A DNA stretch of 64,000 nucleotides from contig JAZBRS010000050.1 in the NCBI GenBank assembly GCA_037176725.1, positions 14,402,001 to 14,466,000 of the forward strand, in the 5' to 3' direction. A program made the translations under genes and the position numbers. The stretch's first letter is position 1. Every line of letters starts with the position of its first letter. Below are positions 24,701-34,970 of this stretch, piece by piece. Under the pieces are notes generated by a model. That model did no database searches and was not told where the DNA came from. It saw nothing but the letters and a program-made list of their open reading frames with translations. The stretch comes from Posidonia oceanica (lineage: Eukaryota; Streptophyta; Magnoliopsida; Alismatales; Posidoniaceae).

Positions 24701-27379
24701 GACCCTCCCCGATCGCGTCACTTCCGCACACATCTCTGTGGCGTAGCTGTAAGGTACGCGATGGGTATCCCGGGTTAGGTTAATAACCACGGGAGCGCGT
24801 GCGGCGAGCACGAGAGGGGCTGCAGGCTGAGGAGGGCATGGGTAGGTGGGTAGTTGGGAAGGCAAGCTAGGTGGGGACTGAGGTCTTGCTAGTAAGTGCA
24901 CGGGAAGCTCTGGCTGAGGTCTGACTAGGAGATGTATTGGGGCTTGGGCCCGAGAAATCATGGCGGCTGATGCAGGAGAACGCTCTGGCCTGGCGCGCGG
25001 TCGGATCATATGGACGCCCGACTCGGAACCGGCGACAGCTGCAAGATAGAGAGAGACTGGAAAGGGAGCAGAAACATCATGGATAAGCTCGGAAGGGTCC
25101 ACCACGGATGTGGGAGACCCAGAAGGAAACAAGGAGTGAATTCCTGAGGTCCCTGCGCCTCCTGAATAGGAGTGCTCCGGCAGGGGTCGGCAGACAACAT
25201 TAGCTGGGGCAGATGCTGATGCAGGTGCATGAGATGGTGCAGAAGTGGATGCCTCGTGCGTGTCGATCACAATCGTTCCCGATTCGATCAAGTCCTGGAT
25301 AGCATTCCGGAGAGTGAAGCAACTATCAGTCGAATGCCCGACGCTTCGATGAAAGTCGCAGAAAAGGTTCGCCTTAAACCAATGCGGTAGTGGATTTGGT
25401 GGCGGGCGAACCTCCGGAAATCGCAGGAGCGACGCAACCTTCGGGAGGACGGCACTGAGCGGTTCCACCAGTGGGGCGAACTTCCGCTTCTCCATGGGTG
25501 GCCGTCTCGGCCTCGGGAATTGTCCTTGCTGAACCGGTGCGGCAGGATAGACCGGTCGAGCGGTGGTAGTGATTTGTGGTGTAGGGTGTGTCCTAGGTGC
25601 AGGTGCGTAATACATCTGAGGAGGGGCAGGCCGGGACGCCAGACGGACAGGCGCAGCAGGGGAGTCGACGTATGCGACAACGGGCTTCGGCGGATCCTTC
25701 CTCTTGGGACGATTGTTGTTGAGGCTGCCGTTGTTGCTGATGGTGCTGCTGCTACTTCCATCGTTGCTGGCGAGGGCCTGCTTGGCAAGCACAGAGAGTG
25801 CAGGGAAGTTGCCACTCCGCAACGAACTCTCTACGCGAGTGCCAGCTCGGATCAATGCAGTGAAGGTTGTGACGGGTTGGATGCTAAGCAGAGCTCCAGT
25901 AGATGGCTGTGCCCCTTTTATGATGATCTCGATAGACTCCTCGTCGGAGGGCCTATCTCGAACTTGCGAGGCAAGGGCACGCCAGCGGCCGACGTACTCC
26001 CCGAACGGCTCGCCCGGATTCTGCTTGGTTGCGATCAAGTCCGCGCGCTTTGGGACCAGATCGAGGTTGAAGGAGTACTGTTCCAAGAATGCCTGGCTTA
26101 GGTCGTTCCAGGTCTTGATCGTAGCCATGTCAAGCGAGGTGAACCACTTGAGGGCCGGACCAGACAAACTCTTCTGGAACAAGCGGATCAGCAACCTCTC
26201 GTCCGCCTGGAGTTGGGCGAGATCACCGCAGTACGCCTTCAGATGGGCTATGGGGCAGCCCCTACCATCATACTTCTCGAAGTCCGGTATTTTGAACTTC
26301 GGGGGGAGTACCGCCTCTGGGAAACAGCAGAGGTCTCGGAACTGGTAGGTCTGGTGGTCCGTGCCCTGCACTAGACGCAGTGCTTTCTGCAGAACATCCA
26401 TCCTGTTGTTGATGGGGTCTGGAATAGCTGCTACAGGAGATGGGGCAGCGGGGGCAGGGACCACGTATGCCGAATGGGTGGCACCGAGGTGCTCCTCCGG
26501 ATCCACCATCACGTCGCCTGGTGACGCAAGGTGATGGCCGGCATACCCGTGCTGTGGTGGAGTGCAAGGAGGGATGCATGTGGAATTCTGAGCCTGATGC
26601 AAAGGGGGAGGATAGACGGTATGCTGTGCGGTGGGTGCAGGATGCTGGAGCATCAGCGGCCGTACCGGGGCGATGCCGGGGGACGGGCCTGCGAGATACT
26701 GTGCTCCCACCAGTCCGAATGACTGGCCACCAGGTGGCGGAGGTGTATGCTGTGTGAGGTGTGGTGCTGATGCAAGAGGCGGAATACGTGCCCCCATCGT
26801 CGGAACCGTGAGCAGTTGGGACGATGGTCGAGGCGGAAGTGCAGAGTGTAATGCAAGATGTGCGGGAGCAGGCCACACAGGAACCTCAGGAACAACAGGA
26901 GGGGAAGGAGGGCGGACTGATAGAGCTATACCCTGCAGCCGCTGGATAGTGTCCATCAGTTGCTGGTACTGCTCTTCAGGTGTCCCGTCAGTGGGGACAC
27001 TGAATTGCAGTGCCGGCGAGGAACCAGAACCAAGAGATCCGGACTGTCCGGGAGACTGGAATCCTAAGGCGTGAGTCGCCGCAGCAGAAGGGTCAAAAGT
27101 GACAAAACCCTGAGAAGGTGGGGTCAGTGGTGCCTCCAGAACACGTGAAGTGGTCATCAAGATGGACTCGGCGACCGGATCAGGAGGAACGGGCGTCTGC
27201 CACTGTCCCACAGCAAATTGGGGTGCCCCAGACGACAGAGGGGAAAAGCCTGGCGTCACAGAGGGCACAGAGGGGTTAGAAACGGGAACCGGAGGGGCCG
27301 GAGCGGGAACCACCTCCGAGGCAAGGGCGAGGGGGGTCTCGACAGTGCGCTGGGCCATTGCTGACCGAGAGCGAGTCAA
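18728..27379 (-). CDS. gag-pol: Ogre/Tat gag-pol polyprotein, uninterrupted
   Basis: A 2,883-residue polyprotein making the particle and all replication enzymes. A Pro-rich N-terminus (about 1-330) precedes the Gag core (PPKFKIPDFEKYDG) and a zinc-knuckle-like CDFHRSVGHSTDSC starting at residue 674. The protease has VDNGSGLN with Asp1045. A G-patch-like GTPLGRHGQG follows, then a long Ser/Ala/Glu linker (about 1280-1750). RT carries LDVEIVVHNLPLKP, FMDGFSGYNQI and YVDD at 2009-2012. The first RNase H is degenerate (LYLSTTQ where an Asp is expected). A second, archaeal-type RNase H has YFDGA with Asp2315, then NNEAEYEA, HGDAM and ADALA. Integrase has a CHNCQ zinc site and the triad Asp2606, Asp2667 and Glu2703 (35 residues between the last two). 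No stop or frameshift was seen. The first or second Met could be the start. Gag, protease and RT share one frame, unlike the split, intron-bearing arrangement reported for pea Ogre. Confidence 0.95.
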   Translation of the reverse strand: MTRSRSAMAQRTVETPLALASEVVPAPAPPVPVSNPSVPSVTPGFSPLSSGAPQFAVGQWQTPVPPDPVAESILMTTSRVLEAPLTPPSQGFVTFDPSAAATHALGFQSPGQSGSLGSGSSPALQFSVPTDGTPEEQYQQLMDTIQRLQGIALSVRPPSPPVVPEVPVWPAPAHLALHSALPPRPSSQLLTVPTMGARIPPLASAPHLTQHTPPPPGGQSFGLVGAQYLAGPSPGIAPVRPLMLQHPAPTAQHTVYPPPLHQAQNSTCIPPCTPPQHGYAGHHLASPGDVMVDPEEHLGATHSAYVVPAPAAPSPVAAIPDPINNRMDVLQKALRLVQGTDHQTYQFRDLCCFPEAVLPPKFKIPDFEKYDGRGCPIAHLKAYCGDLAQLQADERLLIRLFQKSLSGPALKWFTSLDMATIKTWNDLSQAFLEQYSFNLDLVPKRADLIATKQNPGEPFGEYVGRWRALASQVRDRPSDEESIEIIIKGAQPSTGALLSIQPVTTFTALIRAGTRVESSLRSGNFPALSVLAKQALASNDGSSSSTISNNGSLNNNRPKRKDPPKPVVAYVDSPAAPVRLASRPAPPQMYYAPAPRTHPTPQITTTARPVYPAAPVQQGQFPRPRRPPMEKRKFAPLVEPLSAVLPKVASLLRFPEVRPPPNPLPHWFKANLFCDFHRSVGHSTDSCFTLRNAIQDLIESGTIVIDTHEASTSAPSHAPASASAPANVVCRPLPEHSYSGGAGTSGIHSLFPSGSPTSVVDPSELIHDVSAPFPVSLYLAAVAGSESGVHMIRPRARPERSPASAAMISRAQAPIHLLVRPQPELPVHLLARPQSPPSLPSQLPTYPCPPQPAAPLVLAARAPVVINLTRDTHRVPYSYATEMCAEVTRSGRVYRPPAPVTRPSHPQPATPLPLVQPAIPLPSGQPLEPTIAESVPTTAPPATKKCQPKADITSQLKKVKADISIWDLIHTSTEHREAFLRVFQAVRVSQAIEPAALESMVGMIAEPQVITFTSDELPPAGINHNQPLFVTVQFKNFRIPLALVDNGSGLNVCPLRTATKLGFKAEDITPAVKGMTAFDNTHHDALGILIIPLTIGPVTFDVEFYVVDLEPNFNLLLGRPWLHKHQVIPSTLHRMIKFRRGDDVIVVMAENFEKERIEAISSISSRTVPFDPDLSNALYRVNRCEPVNFLPDLERVNSLAVHNNPFRMVENVCHRWGYVKGTPLGRHGQGIAEPIVAEERRDNEGLGYDPHSDKGKRPQARNQRLVIPRSLANFTSAGILDPSAVQAVVPSEPCQSPPPPEEDWVCVEDYYSDEEQSGTTGAVQTCSESQPSPTAHQSVYLATPSTDHEAAVLAEPLADLAVSDSPAAISAIPAPAQAQSVSSQATVVASVQLPPSQKGQLLSSVSSTAWPFLEAASQAIQPVQSVALPLAADRQLSWPDPMASEAALSSSSSVTENQLSIAVSRPSGLQESTSAHPLTAAVTLAAYPSAIPLTRPSRSPLPGQSQSGAPVSQRIQVSEAAIRLAAEPVPQALGAYYVDSPPDEEEEGAVEAQVDSWMSDLELLYQEQLESIVEDLAQHQAAERKGKAVVTDPPLREDSTSIMVLGESSMMSDSLRPDELITLQAEGGSRWLVQHMPSTSTSTDPGKETPAGRTAAATEQKAESVTELSEVSVAEASAVSVTEPVKPSVVSAEHAAEQTTEAIRAEVAHRRFRNTRVGVTILRRHQGQEAELLHSFDVTNPTFEKEILSELVAYGEEDNTGEDENDDPSPEFQPYDDDPEGPNLHVEEETETVNLGTAEETKEVRISALLSPQVRIEFIAFLREYADVFAWTYEDMVGLDVEIVVHNLPLKPDAKPVKQKLRRWRPQWLLMIKEEIMKQLDVNFLKVVLYPEWLANIVPVPKKDGRIRVCIDYRDLNKASPKDDFPLPHIDVLVDNTAGHKMLSFMDGFSGYNQIKMAEEDMEKTSFITPWGVFCYQVMPFGLKNAGATYQRAMTTLFHDLMHQEVEVYVDDMIAKTKEPEDHLACLKKLFDRLRKYRLRLNPNKCVFGVSSGKLLGYIVSQRGIEVDPMKAKAIVEMPPPRTEKEVRGLLGRLQYISRFIAQLTPICEPIFKLLRKNAQIDWNEECQAAFEKIKQLLVKPPVLVPPTPGRPLLLYLSTTQHSMGAVLGQHDESGRKEHAIYYLSKKFNECEARYSVMEKTCLSLVWAAQKLRHYMMAYPVQLLCRHDPIKFLFQKPALVGRCVKWQVLLSQYEITFVTQRSMKGQAMADHLADFPLPEYQPLQTQFPDEDILFATEESEERDPEEQEQWRLYFDGAVNKKGRGIGAVLTTPHGQMIPFARKLTFACTNNEAEYEACILGLKVALEHKAQKLHVHGDAMLVISQVNGDWKTKDPKLVPYHECLLRLIEEFKSIDFTYMNRAKNAYADALATLASWLSIPDNSMVDVSVTCIEEPAHCMNIEEADPTAEQPWYHDIKAFFESGSVPSGTTAEDKRTLARLASKYVLGAGQLYRRSYNQMLLRCLDKPEADTLMLQVHAGTCGPHMNGVLLAKKIMLQGYFWQTMEADCCRFVRKCHNCQIHGNFIKAPPHQLHNMSSPWPFSTWGIDVIGAIHPAASNGHRFIMVAIDYFTKWVEAASYKTVTTVATEKFIRNNIVAWYGVPHSIISDNGTNFIAKRTEEFLQSFKIKHHRSSPYRPQMNGAVESANKNIIKIMKKMAETHKDWHDQLPYALWAYRTSIRTSTGATPYSLVYGMEAVLPVEVEIPSLRILREAELEEAEWVEDRCVQLNLIDEHRLQAMHNAHCYQKRMARAFLKKVRPRSFQPGDLVLRAIHLPDGRGKFRPNWRGPFVVKQIFSGGAVTLEDMDQVEQSEPVNMCYLKKYYQ

Positions 27380-28670
27380 AACGGGGCTGCGACGAGGGAA
27401 AAGGGGATGGGCTCTACGAGGAGCTATGCTCGCAAAGACGAGTAGCTCAGAAAAAGGATGGTCGAGTGCAAATGTCTCAGCAGAGATGTCAGCAAAGGAG
27501 AGACCCGAGCTCCAGCTAAGGAGATCGCCTACTGAACTCTGTTAAAGACACAACGAGAAACTAGGGTTAGAAAAGAAAGAGATGCAAAATGCAGTATGTT
27601 ATGGCATGAATGTCATGTATGCTTTCTAGTATGCCCCCCTCACCTAACTAGTGTTTCCTAGCAAGGTTGTCTACTTCGGGTATCCCTGGGTGCACGGGTC
27701 ACCGACTCAAGTCAGAAAAGTAGGCTCCCTGTCTAACTCCCGGCCCAAAGCTCAGGTAATGACAGAGTGGTGCGTTGGTGGCCTCTACCCCGCCAAAGCG
27801 TGGGTGGTACCCTCCACTAACACCGACACGACCCCGGACAAGGGGGGACAGACCGACTGACTCACACCATGCCAAAGCATCGGGGTGAGAAGCCGGAACC
27901 GTCCTTCGCAGACTAGTAGGTGGACTCAGAGGAGAAGAATGCATGCCCTATATGATGCTTATGCAAATGATTAAAGTCTTTTATCTTGCGTATTTTATTA
28001 ACCAAAAGGGAGTGAAGGATCGTTCAGAGTCTCTAGTTGCCCCTAGGAATTCTTTTACTTGCATTTTTTAGTTAACCGTGGGGAGAACAGACAAGTTTCT
28101 ACTATCCTAGGCATGGCATGCGCGAAAGGGAAGAAAATCAGGCAAGCATGGCAAGCAAACAATCATACAACACAACAAAAGGCAAGTGCATGGCATGTGC
28201 AAGTGTTTGTGAGCATAATGGTGAAGAAAAACATTCATCAAGTTAAAAGGCATGTATGCAAGGTATGTGCGTGTGTAGTGACATAGCAGGTGTGTAAAAG
28301 GAAGCATTCATCATTCAAAAAGCATGTATTATTGCCAAACAAGTACGTAGACATGCAATGTGCGAGAATTAAAGCAATAATAAGCAAGTAAGGCAAAGAA
28401 AATAAAGACAAGTAAGCTGTAAAGGAAGTAAGAGCAGAAGCAAGGAAACAAGTAAATAAACAAGCAAATTAGACAAAACAGAGCAAGGCAGAGCTAAACT
28501 AAGGCGAAAGCAGCCGGAAGGGGGAGCAAAACCTAGGCGAAGTGACCGCGAGGCGACTTGCTAGGAGTTTGCACAGGAAAACGAGCAAAACAGACAAAGG
28601 AAACACCAAGGCAAACAAAGAAAGCAAATCCCAAGCGAGCGAAAGCGGAGGTGAAAGCCGGAGTCTAGTA
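27380..28670 (-). other. Ogre 5' leader
   Basis: Lies between the PBS and the gag-pol start in transcription order. No long ORF occurs here, so the upstream ORF1 reported in Ogre elements is absent. The region near 28100-28500 is rich in GCAAG and AAGCA words. Confidence 0.6.
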
Positions 28671-28688
28671 TCCCCAGCGGAGTCGCCA
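28671..28688 (-). other. Primer-binding site of the Ogre element (tRNA-Arg type)
   Basis: Reads TGGCGACTCCGCTGGGGA on the minus strand, one base after the 5' LTR end. It is complementary to the 3' end of a plant tRNA-Arg (acceptor and T-arm ending AGTCGCCA), the primer class described for Ogre elements. No mismatch was seen against the tRNA-Arg 3' end I recall. Confidence 0.88.
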
Positions 28689-28689
28689 C

Positions 28690-31600
28690 TGTAGTAATCC
28701 CGGTGTTCGGATCGTCCATGCACGATGCCAAAGCTCGCGTGCACCGATCGGAATCAGGCTCACTATAAGCGGCTATGTCCGAGAAGGAAGACCTAACTCG
28801 AAAACATTTAAAAGGGGGAAAAAAGGAAAGAAAAGAAGAAGATAAGACAAAATCGGAGTCGCCACCAAGTCTATTGAATCGGAAGACGAGGAAAACCGGG
28901 GAAATGCGTGAATAATCACGCAAGACCAAGCAAAGGATGCAAAGTAAAGCAATGCAAAAGAAACAAGATGCAAATGAATGCAAATGATGTGACTCGTGCC
29001 TAGGACAAGGGCAGTATGGTCATTGCGGGCCAAGAGAGGGTAAGGACTCCTGTTACGCGCGGGGAAGGTGTTAGGCACCCCCGACACGCCCGAGAATCGG
29101 TCTTTCTAGGCTTACGCTCGCATATGCAGGGAAATGCAGACTTTGAATGCCTAAATGCCAATGAGTGCCTGTCTAAATGCTCAAAGGTGTGCTCTAAGTG
29201 ATGAAAGACGATGCAAGGAAGTAAACGTGCAATCTAAACGCTCAGCAACGCTGTCCGTGTTCCGAACCGGGCGAAACCTGGCTCGTGAGAACTCCGGGCA
29301 GTAAGCATCACTGCCCTATATGCAAATGCGGGCGATAAAACAAAACAGCGAGAAAAAACCATGCAATGCAATCGACATGCAAGGGAAAACGGCGTAAAAC
29401 AGTGCGAGGAACGAAAGAAGTATGCAAAAAGATGCGAGAACAGGGTTGACATGCAGAATGGGGCCAGAAATGGAACAAGAACGCAAAACCGTGCCAGAAA
29501 ACGAAAGAAGGGCGCAAAACTGGGCAAGAAAGCACCAGGGCACGCAAAACGAGACGAGAAAACGAAAGGGCACGCAAAACGGTGCAGGAAAACAAGACTG
29601 CGCGCAAAACGAGGCAAGAAAACTAAAGGGCACGCAAAACGGTGCAAGACAGGGGAGCGGTGCGCAAAACGGAGCGAGAAAACATGAAAACACGCAAAAC
29701 GAGGCAAAAAACTAAAAGGCACGCAAAACGGTGCAAGGCAAAGGAGCGGTGCGCAAAACGGAGCGAGGAAACGCGATGGCACGCAAAACGAGGTGAAGAA
29801 ACTAAAAGGCACGCAAAACGGTGCAAAATAGAGAAGCGGCACGCAAAACGGAGCGATAAAACATGAAAACACGCGAAACGAGGAGAAAAAACTAAAGGGC
29901 ACGCAAAACGGTGCAAGACAAAGAAGCGGCGCGCAAAACGGAGCGATAAAACGCGATGGCACGCAAAACGAGGCAAGAAAACTAAAGGGCACGCAAAACG
30001 GTGCAAAACAAAGAAGCAGCGCGCAAAACGGAGCGATAAGACATGAAAACAGGCGAAACGAGGCGAAAAAAACTAAAGGGCACGCAAAACGGTGCAAGAC
30101 AAAGAAGCGGCACGCAAAACGAGGCGAAGAAACTAAAAGGCACGCAAAACGGTGCAAATGGCATGCAAAATGGATGCAGTGCAGAAGTTCAGGAAGATAT
30201 ACCTGGAGATCCGGGAGTCTGATTGGAGATCTGTTTGGTCCATGCTGAAGAGCGCTTCGCTGCGGTCACCTGGGCAGCTTACTTGAGGAGATCCGACGGT
30301 CGGATTGAAAGATATCGCAACTTCGGAGCGGCAGGGCCAGAACAGAAGAGGAGAACAGATCTAAGTGTTCAGGAGGTCCTAGGGGTGTGCTGAAGGTCCT
30401 CCCAAGTGAAGGGGAGTTAGAAGTGCTTGGTGTATGCAAAGGGGAGCTTAAATGCAAGATTAAATGGATGCAGAATGCATGCAAAGCCAGAAAAGATAAG
30501 GAAAAGCCATTTGGAAAGAACGGGGGCTTAAAAGCATTTTTGAAAAAGAAAGGGGCTAAAATGCAAAATTTCCAGAAAACAGGGGTTCAAAGGAGTCCGG
30601 GAACGCAAATGGAGGGTTTACATGCAATTTTTGCAAACATGGGAGTTAAAATGCAACTTGGGGGTAAAACAGTCTTTTCACATGATTTTTAAAAGGTGCA
30701 GGGACCTATGTGTGATTTTCAAATCATGTAGGGTCTGAAAATGCAATTTCATATGGTAAACATGCTCTGAGATCAGTAGGCAGGACTAATGTGCAATTTT
30801 TGGAAAAAACAGGGTTAAAAATGCAATGCAGTAAGCTAAAAATGCATGCAAGAGCTACTGTCCATTTAAAATGGACCTAAGTGCAAATGCTCAAAAACAG
30901 AGGGTAAAATATGCAATGCAGTATGCAAAAATAAAAAAATAAATCCTAAGTTCTACAGCGCATGGGACTTAAATGCAAAAATAAAAGCATGCAGGGGGCA
31001 GGACTGCAATATTATATGGAAAACTATATGCATTTAAATGATCTGATTTCATGCAGGACCTATGTGCAAAAATTGAAAACTGAGGGACTATGATGCAAAA
31101 TATTATAACTGAAATGCACAGTGACAGGACCAGAAGGCAAATGAAGAGAAACATAAACATTTCATGCAATTTTATATAGTTTCAACACAGAAATAAGCAG
31201 ATTAAATCAAATAAAGGACTGGAATGCAAAATGACAAAAGCTCAGACCAGAAATGCAATATTTAGCAGAAAACTTAGATAATGGAAAAAATAACTGAACA
31301 GTGTAATGGCCGGCGGCCATGGACACTGTAGCAGCAAGCTGCCAGCGTCCATGAACGCCGGCACAGGGGGGTGGAGCAGCGCTGGCCGGCGGGAAGGCTT
31401 CACCACGATCTGATGGAACTCGGGCGACGTCCGGCGGAGCTCGACGCTGACCGGGGCGAGCCGGAGAAGCCACCGGAGGTCTGCCGAGCTTCAGAAGCAC
31501 ACTCCGGGCGATCGACGCGACGATGCTGCGACCCGAGGGCCAGAGCGTGCTCCTGAGGCTCGTGCGGACCGGAGGGTGCTGCTGGAACGCCGTTCTACTG

Positions 31601-34388
31601 ATCGGAGCGGCGGGACGTTCGGAGATGCTCACCGGAGAAGACGACTCTGACCGGAGCTGACCCGGCGCAGGGGCGAAGGAAACCCTAGTCTAAGGGCCGG
31701 AAGAGCAAGAGGGAAAGAAAATTAGGCTAAGGGGAAAAGAAATTACCTGTTTCCGTGGCTGGGAAGTCCCCCCGACGCAGGTGGTTTCAGTGGATGCCGG
31801 CGAAGCTCGTCCGGCGGAAGGAGGAGACGTCGATGGCTCGGGATGGCTTGGATCTCCTCCGTGCAACCCTCCGGAGCTTCCCGAACGTCTGGAAGGCAGC
31901 TGCGAAGATCGGCGGAAGATTCGGCTCTGATGGGTGCTCTGAAGACAGCAGGAGGCCGGGGAGGGTGTCCGCTGCTCCTCAGGCCGGTAGGGACCTTCCG
32001 GCAGGTCGCTGGGATGCTGGCGATGGGGTCTGGACGCCTGGAGAGGATTTCTGGAAGGTGTGGAGCAGGCTCGGAGTTGGGTCGGAATTCTGGTCTGGAA
32101 GTGTCACAGGTGTTTGTGGTGGGGCGCTTCGTCTGTGGGGCGAGTCGGAGATGGAGGCTGGGTGGTTTAGGAAGGTGGAGGTTAGGTGAGTGTCTGGGGA
32201 AGGTTTGGGATCGATTGGAGGTCTGTGGTGGTGGGAATTTTTGGAGAGGTGGTGTTGGGTTCTCTCGTGGATATCAGGCGTTTGAGAGTGAAATGCTGGG
32301 GCGTTCTCTGTGTGGAGTGGTGGGTGGAATTGCAGGTGACCTGGGTGAGATTGGGGAAGGAATTCTGGGCTGTTCCGGAGGTGTTTTGGATGCTGGTTTG
32401 CTGGGAGAAGGAGAGGCGGAGGTCGGGTGTTCGTGGGTGGATTTCGGGGAAGGAATGGTCACGCTCTCACTCGGGATTGCCTCTGGAAAACCTCGTCTCT
32501 CTTCCGAGATCCATTCCTATTCTTCTCCTCTCTTTCCCTCCTGAAAACACACTCTGAATTTCCCTCCCTTTCCGCCTGACTTCTGATAGCCTCCCTTCTT
32601 GGTTTTGCAGGTGTCCGCATTGAATGCCACGGCGTGGCAATGGCAGGAAGCACGGACCGGCGTTCGGCGCGAGCAGAAGGTGGCAGGAGGGCAGAATGGC
32701 AGGCGGCGTGCACTGTTGCACTGCCAGCGCGCGGACGGAGGAAGAAGAAGGACTGTGCGTCACTGTAGCAGCGGGCCGTGATTTTTAAAAAAGGAAGAAA
32801 TCGGATAATGGGCTGGTGAGCCCAGTAAAGAAGAAAAGAAAGGATGAAAAAGAAGAAAGAAAGAAAGATGGGAAGAAAGAGGGAAAAGAAAATAGAAAAA
32901 AAAAGGATAAAAATAAACAAAAATACTAGATGAGTTGTGTTGTAGGTTGGGTGTTTAATTGGATTTTTTAATGACTGTTTTTAGGTTAATTAGTGGGTTT
33001 TAGGCTTGATTAGGGCTTTAGGGTTTTATTTTGTTTTTGATTTGTTTTCCACTTGATTAGGGGTTGGTTAAGTTCTTTTAAATTGTTTTTTAAAATTGTG
33101 TTTTCTTGTTAAGTATTTTAGGATGTTAATTAGGATTTTTAGGATTTATTTTTACATTATTTTGAGTGGGTTTTGGGCTTTTAGTTCTAGTCTTTTGTAT
33201 TTTCCTTTTTTAAGTCTTTTGATCCATGCTTTTGTTTTTTTATTTGTTAATTCTTCTTGATGTTTTTTGGTTGGATTTTTCCTGATTTGGTTAAGTATCT
33301 TAGGTCTTTTAACTGTATTTTCTTTTCCTTTTTTAATTAAGTTCTTATGTTGTTTTTCTCATGTTTATTAGGTTAAGCCTCTTGTCTCCTTTAATTACTT
33401 GTTTTAGCATTTGATTTTTAATTCTTTCCCTTGGGGTTTGTTTTTTTAATTCTTTTAGTGGGGTTTTCATTTTTGGTAGATTCTGATTTTATTTCAGTTT
33501 TTTAGTTGATTTTACAGTATTTTATTTTAGTTTGTTTTGCATTTTTTAGTTTGCATGCTTGATTTTCTTTTTAGCTTGATTTAATTAAGTTTAGGTTTTT
33601 AATTATTTATTTAATGTTTTTAATTGCTTTTTCTGGGGATTCTGATTTGTTTCTTTTAGGCCTTGGGGTTTTACAGATTTTTAAGGATTTTTGAGGTTTT
33701 TTGCAAAGGGAGGAAGAAGAAAAGAAAAAGAAGAAGAAAAGAGGAAAAAAAGGGAATAAAAGGGAAAGAGGTAGGTTTGAGGGAAAAGATTTTTTAAAAT
33801 TCAAGGAGGATGGTAAAAATAAAATAAAAATAGGAATAAGGTAGAGAAGGGATAGGAGTACAAAGGGGGCCCGTTGCCAAGCCAGAAGGAGGGCGAGAAG
33901 GGGATGAAAAGAGAGACGATAATCAGGAGAGAGAGAGGAGAGAGAAAACGATAATCCCGGAGAGAGAAAACGATAATTCCAGCGAAAAGGGGTCTTAAAG
34001 GTCTCCGAAAGGGGTGAAATTTGGCGGGTGCGGGGTCTAGGGTTTCTAGTTCTGGTCCTGGAGTTTTGGTTTGGTTCTGAGGAAGTTTTGGAGGGGTTTT
34101 GAGGTGTAGAAAAAGGGTAGTTTTGCCTAAGTTTCCTAGGGTTTTTGGGAGGGGTCTGGTTTGAGATTTTGCAGGCTTTTTGGTGGGTTTACTAAGTCAT
34201 CAGGGGTGAGTGTTCCTATGGATTTTGGTGGGTTTTCGGGTTCGGGAAAGGGGGGTAAGCTCAGGTCAAGTTCAGGCTTGTTTTGAGGGGAAAGAAGGAG
34301 AGGAAGGTGTAGGTTTGGGTCTGGGTTCGGGTCTAGCAGCCACCGGAAGGCTCCAAACGATCCAGCCTGTCAAAATGGGGTGTCAACA
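28690..34388 (-). repeat. 5' LTR of the Ogre element
   Basis: 5,699 bp, starting TGTTGACACCCC at 34388 and ending at 28690, adjacent to the PBS. It is collinear with the LTR at 7878-13605. It lacks one 30-bp monomer around 30118 and has one extra G near 31370. About 26 substitutions over 5.7 kb is roughly 0.46 percent divergence, by my own count. Confidence 0.95.
29397..30157. repeat. 30-bp tandem array inside the Ogre LTR (right copy)
   Basis: Same CGCAAAACGG/CGCAAAACGA monomers as the left LTR but one monomer shorter, so one copy gained or lost a unit after insertion. Confidence 0.9.
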
Positions 34389-34393
34389 GATGT
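34389..34393 (+). repeat. Target-site duplication of the Ogre element, right copy
   Basis: GATGT directly after the LTR terminus TGTCAACA, matching 7873-7877. Confidence 0.95.
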
Positions 34394-34970
34394 CCCTTTT
34401 GACTTCTCTCATGAGTGCCTTAAGGCATTTGAACGTCTCAAGAAGGAGTTGACTTCCACTCCTATCATTCACCCACTTGATTGGACCAAACCTTTTGAAC
34501 TCATGTGCGATGCATCTGACTATGCAATTGGTGCTATTCTAGGTCAAAGGATTGACAAATTACCTCATGTGATTTACTATGCAAGTAAGACGCTAAATGA
34601 AGCACAACTAAATTACTCCACCACAGAAAAAGAATTCTTAGATGTAGTTTTTGCCTTAGAGAAATTTCGGTCTTACTTAATAGGATCTCACATCATCATC
34701 TACACTGACCATGCAGCATTGAAACACCTTTTAGCAAAGAAGGATGCAAAAGCCCGACTAATTAGGTGGATCTTGCTTCTTCAAGAATTAGATCTTGAAA
34801 TTAGGGACAAAAAGGGTTGTGAGAATGTGGTAGCTGACCATTTGTCCTGTCTAAATCTTGAACCATCCAATGACCTTCCAATCAATGATAGTTTCCCTGA
34901 TGAACAGTTATTGGCAATTTCTTCTGAACCTTAGTTTGCAGACATAGTCAATTACTTAGTAACTGGTATC
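34394..34970 (+). pseudogene. Element A RNase H, continuation after the Ogre insertion
   Basis: RNase H degrades the RNA of the RNA/DNA hybrid. The frame continues from ...SKDV into [19 protein letters not shown], then the RNase H core: [48 protein letters not shown] and [12 protein letters not shown], with the expected Asp, Glu, Asp and Asp present. A TAG at 34932-34934 follows SSEP. Coding then reads FADIVNYLVTG up to the solo LTR at 34971. Confidence 0.88.

Larger units (their letters stand above)
7878..34388 (-). mobile_element. Giant Ogre/Tat-type Ty3/Gypsy retrotransposon, near-complete
   Basis: A 26.5-kb minus-strand element bounded by GATGT duplications. In transcription order it has: 5' LTR (34388-28690), tRNA-Arg-type PBS, a 1.3-kb leader, a single gag-pol ORF (27379-18728), a spacer, a DUF7745/PMD-like ORF (17472-16195), a repeat-rich 3' UTR with polypurine tract, and 3' LTR (13605-7878). 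The very long LTRs, the degenerate RNase H followed by a second archaeal-type RNase H, the tRNA-Arg PBS and the total size point to the Ogre branch of Tat. The extra ORF lies downstream of pol in sense orientation, whereas described Ogre elements carry an extra ORF1 upstream of gag. LTR identity and the intact pol suggest recent insertion. Confidence 0.93.

Noticed and set aside
19544..26876. Dozens of ORFs of 60-214 codons on both strands within the Ogre gag-pol
   Set aside because: Shadow frames of the 2,883-codon polyprotein.
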